Part shown: in pieces, positions 5,606-8,584 of the stretch
Layout: every line of letters starts with the position of its first letter
Numbering within the stretch: position 1 is the first letter of the stretch
DNA from: Planctomycetia bacterium
Lineage (GTDB): Bacteria; Planctomycetota; Planctomycetia; Pirellulales; UBA1268
NCBI GenBank assembly: GCA_009919445.1
Contig: RGBY01000096.1
Coordinates: forward strand, 1 to 8,584
Length of the DNA stretch: 8,584 bases
Reading direction: 5' to 3'
Made by a program: the position numbers and the translations under genes
The notes under the pieces: generated by a model
What the model was told of the DNA's origin: nothing
Seen by the model: only the letters and a program-made list of their open reading frames with translations
The model's database searches: none

Positions 5606-6532
5606 ATGAAACGCCCCAGCAAAACGGTCACGGCTAAAAAACAGACGCTGCCGGCATTTGTATCCCGGCAGGTAGCCCGGTCGCGACGCTACTTCCTTGA
5701 TCTCAGCACAGACCATCAACGGCCAATCGCCGTGGCCTGTGGTGGCTATGAGGAAGTCCGTAGGGACTATCTGATCAGTCGTGAGGACTTCCCCTATTAC
5801 TGTGTCGAGTTTATCGCGGGGGGCGTTGGGCAGTTGTGGCTCGGAAAGGCCGCTACGGAGCCTTCTGCAGAAAACGCGGCGCAACTGTCGGCGGGCACCG
5901 TCTTTTCTTACGGTCCAGGCGTGCCCCACCGTATGGTGACAGATCCCCGGCAGCGGTTGCGAAAGCACTACGTCGACTTCAGTGGCCGCCAGGCGGTGGG
6001 CAAACTCAGAGGGGTGGGGCTTGAGGCGGGTACCTGTCTGCGTGTCAGCCACGCGACTGAGGTTGCTGAACTCTTTGACCTGATGTTGCGGTGTGGCGCG
6101 CCCCAGTCGGTGCACAGCGACGGCCTCTGTAGTCAACTGCTCGATGTGCTTCTGGCCAAGGTAAAGCAACGCCGCCTCAGCGGCTCGCCCCACGATGAAC
6201 GCGCCTTTGAAACCTTCGACGCCTTTCAGGAACTGCTCGGCGAGCGGTGCGCTGAGTGGGCGACCGTTGAGGCGGCCTGTGCCGCTTTTGGCATTACGCC
6301 GGCATACGCCTGCAGGCTCTTCGCCCGGTTTGGCGAACAGAGCCCCTATCAAGTGCTCATCCGCCGGCGGATGGCCTTGGCGGCAGAGTGGCTCGGGAAC
6401 GAGCAGCTACTCGTGAAGGAAGTGGCGGCACGGCTTGGCTACCCAGACCAGTACCAGTTCTCACGCGGGTTTAAGCGGGTCTTCGGCATCTCCCCGGCGG
6501 CCTACCGTCGGGGGCAGTTTGGTGGGGGGTAG
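5606..6532 (+). CDS. AraC-family transcriptional regulator of the sugar operon
   Basis: This 308-residue protein has an N-terminal cupin-type ligand-binding domain (about residues 25-125; note GTVFSYGPGVPHRM at 97-110). Its C-terminal AraC DNA-binding domain has a first helix-turn-helix at about 219-242 and a second at about 266-293. The family signature runs through VAARLGYPDQYQFSRGFKRVFGISPAAYR (273-301). The divergent position suggests it senses a sugar or pathway intermediate and controls the operon on the other strand. Start choice is uncertain. The ATG at 5606 follows both repeats and is where coding-like codon use begins, but it has no Shine-Dalgarno. An upstream ATG at 5567 has GGGAGG at 6-nt spacing and would give 321 residues; the longest frame, from 5426, overlaps the divergent gene and is unlikely. 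It ends 17 bp from a convergent gene. Confidence 0.88.
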   Translation: MKRPSKTVTAKKQTLPAFVSRQVARSRRYFLDLSTDHQRPIAVACGGYEEVRRDYLISREDFPYYCVEFIAGGVGQLWLGKAATEPSAENAAQLSAGTVFSYGPGVPHRMVTDPRQRLRKHYVDFSGRQAVGKLRGVGLEAGTCLRVSHATEVAELFDLMLRCGAPQSVHSDGLCSQLLDVLLAKVKQRRLSGSPHDERAFETFDAFQELLGERCAEWATVEAACAAFGITPAYACRLFARFGEQSPYQVLIRRRMALAAEWLGNEQLLVKEVAARLGYPDQYQFSRGFKRVFGISPAAYRRGQFGGG

Positions 6533-6549
6533 CGGTCTCCGCCGCTGGC

Positions 6550-7731
6550 TCAGCCGGCCAGGGCGTCGCGGAGGTGAGCGGCTGGTTCGTAATCTTGGAT
6601 AACGACAGTCGTTACACCATCCCGCAGCATGCGGACCTCGGAAACATGAATTTCCGGGGTTTTCGTCGGCGAGAACAGGATGTCGTCGTGCGTTGCGTTG
6701 AGCTTCTCAGCGAACAGTTCTGGCGTGAGATGACCGCCGAGATGGTCGCTGCGGCCCGTTGCCACATGCACGGTGCCCAGTACCTTCTCATCCTGAATGT
6801 CACGACCCGAGACTGGCAGGTCTTGCGTTCCCAGGCCGAGTTCGCCGAGTTCACCGGTAACTGGGTCGGCCTTGAGCCGAGCGTTGTAGGCCGCAATCAA
6901 GTCAGCATCGCCAGAAACAAGTGTGGCCTGGTGGATGCGTCCGTTGGTGACATCCATGACTGCAAGCGTCCCGTCGTCAAACCGCATGGGAAACTGGCCC
7001 TCGGCCCCCTTGGGAACAAAATAGACCTCACCGGCCGGCAGATTGGCGATGTCAGGATCACGGCCCAGACAGAGTCCATGGCTCTTTTGGGCTTCCTGGC
7101 CGTCACAGATGAGCTGCAGGGTGTATTTATTGTCGTTGAGTTCAAAGTCGATCTCAAACGAGTCGGCCTTGGTCATGGCCAGTCTGAGCTTTTCGGCCTC
7201 GGCACTGACCTCGCGATAGTCAACAGCCAGCCCGGTCGCCAGGATAATGTCATTGAGGCCGTGCAGCGTGGCGCCACGGAACCCATATTTCTTAGCAAAG
7301 GCCGTCAGCGGAGCCGTTGCCGAGAAGGTCGAGACGCAAAGAATCAGGTCGTAGTTTGGGTAAATGTCCTGCTCGAGCGAGCAGGTCGTTCCGTCGGCGG
7401 CAACGGCCTCATCGGGCAAGTCAAGGTTGCTGCCCCCGGTCGTCTGATAGGCGAACATCTCACCGCCACTGAGGCCGAGGGTGGCAGCAACGCCTTCCTG
7501 TAAGCCCTTAAAGAAGACATCATGAGCCTTCCGCTGGATCGTCAGCGACTCATCCTGCAGGAAAGCGTAGTCTTGCATCTGAGTCGGGTTGTCGAGATCG
7601 ATCAGAATGCACACCCGGCAGCCGTCAACGGGCTCAAACACCGTCTCCAGCAGGCGGGCCAGGTCAAAGGGTGGGAAGTCAGCAATCGTCCGGCGGGCGA
7701 TTGGGGCAGGTTTGGTAGTTGAAATGCTCAT
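6550..7731 (-). CDS. M29-like metallo-aminopeptidase family protein
   Basis: This 393-residue protein has a C-terminal half resembling aminopeptidase T/M29 thermophilic metallopeptidases. It has PAGEVY with Glu235, GELGLG with Glu297, DEKVLGTVHVATG with His322, and ATHDD with His348 and Asp350, corresponding to most of the two-metal ligand set. The tyrosine ligand usually found just after the first histidine is not seen; the local sequence is GRSDHLGG. The N-terminal half (1-200) does not match a domain I recognise with confidence. No signal peptide or membrane segment is visible, so it should be cytoplasmic. A distant relative is the non-heme iron dioxygenase NicX, so peptidase activity is not assured. 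The ATG at 7731 is the only sensible start, and an extended -10 sits directly upstream. It converges with the AraC gene and diverges from hrpB. I see no link to the sugar operon. Confidence 0.78.
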   Translation of the reverse strand: MSISTTKPAPIARRTIADFPPFDLARLLETVFEPVDGCRVCILIDLDNPTQMQDYAFLQDESLTIQRKAHDVFFKGLQEGVAATLGLSGGEMFAYQTTGGSNLDLPDEAVAADGTTCSLEQDIYPNYDLILCVSTFSATAPLTAFAKKYGFRGATLHGLNDIILATGLAVDYREVSAEAEKLRLAMTKADSFEIDFELNDNKYTLQLICDGQEAQKSHGLCLGRDPDIANLPAGEVYFVPKGAEGQFPMRFDDGTLAVMDVTNGRIHQATLVSGDADLIAAYNARLKADPVTGELGELGLGTQDLPVSGRDIQDEKVLGTVHVATGRSDHLGGHLTPELFAEKLNATHDDILFSPTKTPEIHVSEVRMLRDGVTTVVIQDYEPAAHLRDALAG

Positions 7732-7737
7732 GCCCCT

Positions 7738-7746
7738 GTTATAGCA
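7738..7746 (-). promoter_or_regulatory. Extended -10 promoter element of the M29-like gene
   Basis: Read on the minus strand, TGCTATAAC contains a TGn extension and a hexamer matching the TATAAT consensus at five of six positions. Only six bases separate the hexamer from the ATG at 7731, so the expected transcription start falls on or next to the A of the start codon. No good -35 is seen at 17 bp (TTACTC), which fits an extended -10 promoter. The AGGGG before the ATG is too close to serve as a ribosome binding site. Confidence 0.45.
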
Positions 7747-7815
7747 GGTTTAGCCGCAGAGAGTAAGGTTTGTGGATTCCGTGAGCGGTGTGCGGCATAC
7801 GAGGAAAAGGGGCTC

Positions 7816-7875
7816 ATGACGGAAGAAACTAGGGCACCTGCTGGACCGTGGCACATGATAGACGAGACCCAATGA
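7816..7875 (+). CDS. Possible 19-residue leader ORF coupled to hrpB
   Basis: An ATG at 7816, preceded by GAGGA (10 nt) and AAGGGG (3 nt), opens a 19-codon frame encoding MTEETRAPAGPWHMIDETQ. Its TGA overlaps the hrpB ATG at 7872 as ATGA, the arrangement used for translational coupling. hrpB itself has no convincing Shine-Dalgarno. The peptide has no recognisable family. It could equally be a chance frame whose ribosome site is irrelevant; only the position and the overlap support it. Confidence 0.3.
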   Translation: MTEETRAPAGPWHMIDETQ

Positions 7876-8584
7876 TGGACCCCGGCAGCTTTTCACTTAC
7901 GGCAGTCGACGCCCTGCCTGTTGGCACGGTTCTCAGTGAGATTGTTGAAGCCTCACGGGCCGGCCCGGTCGTGGTGGCGGCACCACCAGGGTCAGGCAAA
8001 ACGATGCTCGTTCCGCCGGCAATTTTGGATGATCTCTCAAGCGAGGAGTCGGTTCTCCTGCTTCAGCCACGAAGGTTGGCGGCAAGGTCGGTCGCCAGTC
8101 AGCTGGCGCGACTCCGGCAGGGCCGACTCGGTGGCGAGGTTGGATATCAGGTGCGGTTTGATACCAAGGTTAGCCAGGAGACACGGCTCTTCGTTCAGAC
8201 CACTGGTGTTCTGCTCCGGCGGCTTTTGGATGACGTCAGTCTCGAAACCGTCGGCGGCGTCATCCTTGATGAATTTCATGAACGTACCACCGAGATGGAT
8301 CTGATTCTGGGCATGCTCATCAGGCTGAGGCAGACCGTGCGGCCTGACCTGCGGATTCTGGTAATGAGTGCGACGCTTGAAACAGAGCCGGTGGCGGCCC
8401 GGCTTGGTGGGGCCGCTGTCATCACGGCGACCGGCCGCCCGTTCCCGGTAGACGTGCGGTATCTCAAGCGGGGGCGGAGCCCGACCCATCCTCGCGACCT
8501 GCCGGCGGCGGTGGAGCGTACGATTTCTGATGCGTTGCGATCAACAGACGGCCACGTGCTGGTGTTCTTGCCAGGCGTGGGCGA
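7872..8584 (+). CDS. hrpB: ATP-dependent helicase HrpB, N-terminal part; cut by the right edge
   Basis: The frame is open from the ATG at 7872 to the window end, giving 237 residues of a protein normally above 800. DEAH/RHA superfamily 2 motifs appear in order: motif I APPGSGKT (37-44), Ia PRRLAARS (66-73), Ib TTGVLLRR (110-117), motif II DEFHER (133-138), motif III SAT (166-168) and the beginning of motif IV, VLVFLPG (229-235). The PRRLAARSVA segment, the DEFH form of motif II and the GRPFPVDVRY stretch (188-197) are characteristic of HrpB rather than HrpA. It is a cytoplasmic NTP-dependent helicase of poorly defined physiological role. A second ATG follows immediately at 7875. The helicase C-terminal, HA2-like and HrpB-specific C-terminal domains are outside the window. 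Confidence 0.93.
   Translation, partial: MMDPGSFSLTAVDALPVGTVLSEIVEASRAGPVVVAAPPGSGKTMLVPPAILDDLSSEESVLLLQPRRLAARSVASQLARLRQGRLGGEVGYQVRFDTKVSQETRLFVQTTGVLLRRLLDDVSLETVGGVILDEFHERTTEMDLILGMLIRLRQTVRPDLRILVMSATLETEPVAARLGGAAVITATGRPFPVDVRYLKRGRSPTHPRDLPAAVERTISDALRSTDGHVLVFLPGVG

Noticed and set aside
5528..6352. A 274-codon minus-strand frame opposite the AraC-type gene
   Set aside because: The plus-strand frame has both helix-turn-helix motifs and the AraC signature; the minus-strand frame shows nothing and would collide with the divergent promoter region.
6541..6557. Imperfect GC-rich hairpin (GCTGGCT/AGCCGGC) between the convergent araC and M29-like genes, a possible bidirectional terminator
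   Set aside because: The stem is only about 7 bp with a wobble pair, it runs into the M29-like coding end, and no T-tract follows on either strand.
6574..7503. A 309-codon plus-strand open frame opposite the M29-like gene
   Set aside because: The minus-strand frame carries ordered metal-ligand motifs; the plus frame has no family features and is explained as an antisense shadow.

Overview
The window looks like chromosomal DNA from a GC-rich (roughly 60% by eye), free-living, carbohydrate-degrading bacterium. I would guess Planctomycetota or a related PVC lineage, from the gene families, the mix of weak and absent Shine-Dalgarno sites, and the operon style with 54-83 bp gaps between genes. 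This assignment is an impression, not a measurement. No rRNA, tRNA, IS element, CRISPR array or phage gene is visible, and no gene-free stretch exceeds 300 bp.

Positions 1-5476 hold a six-gene co-directional operon on the minus strand. In transcription order it encodes: a UxaE-type tagaturonate epimerase homologue (5476-4223); a ketose 3-epimerase/hydroxypyruvate-isomerase-type TIM barrel (4151-3309); a FucU/RbsD sugar mutarotase (3241-2786); an aldo/keto reductase of the L-galactose/L-fucose dehydrogenase type (2730-1798); a COG3618 sugar lactonase (1743-907); and a medium-chain zinc dehydrogenase resembling L-galactonate 5-dehydrogenase (823 to beyond the left edge). Together these read as an oxidative L-galactose (and/or L-fucose) route: anomer equilibration, C1 oxidation to the lactone, lactone hydrolysis to L-galactonate, C5 oxidation to D-tagaturonate, then epimerisation to D-fructuronate. 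The later steps (fructuronate reductase, mannonate dehydratase, KDG kinase/aldolase) and a transporter are not in the window and may lie to the left.

Positions 5477-6532 hold the probable regulator. An AraC-family gene is divergent from the operon. The gap between them carries two 17-bp direct repeats with a 21-bp period (4-bp spacer), the classic AraC half-site geometry. The promoter-proximal repeat overlaps a candidate -35 of the catabolic operon by 4 bp, followed at 16 bp by a -10-like TATCCT. This is the layout expected of a class II AraC activator.

Positions 6550-8584 look unrelated to sugar catabolism. An M29-aminopeptidase-like gene (minus strand) converges on araC. Divergent from it is the start of hrpB, an ATP-dependent DEAH-type helicase cut off by the right edge. 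The M29-like gene has an extended -10 element placed so that its transcript would be leaderless. hrpB is preceded by a possible 19-codon ORF that overlaps its start codon as ATGA.
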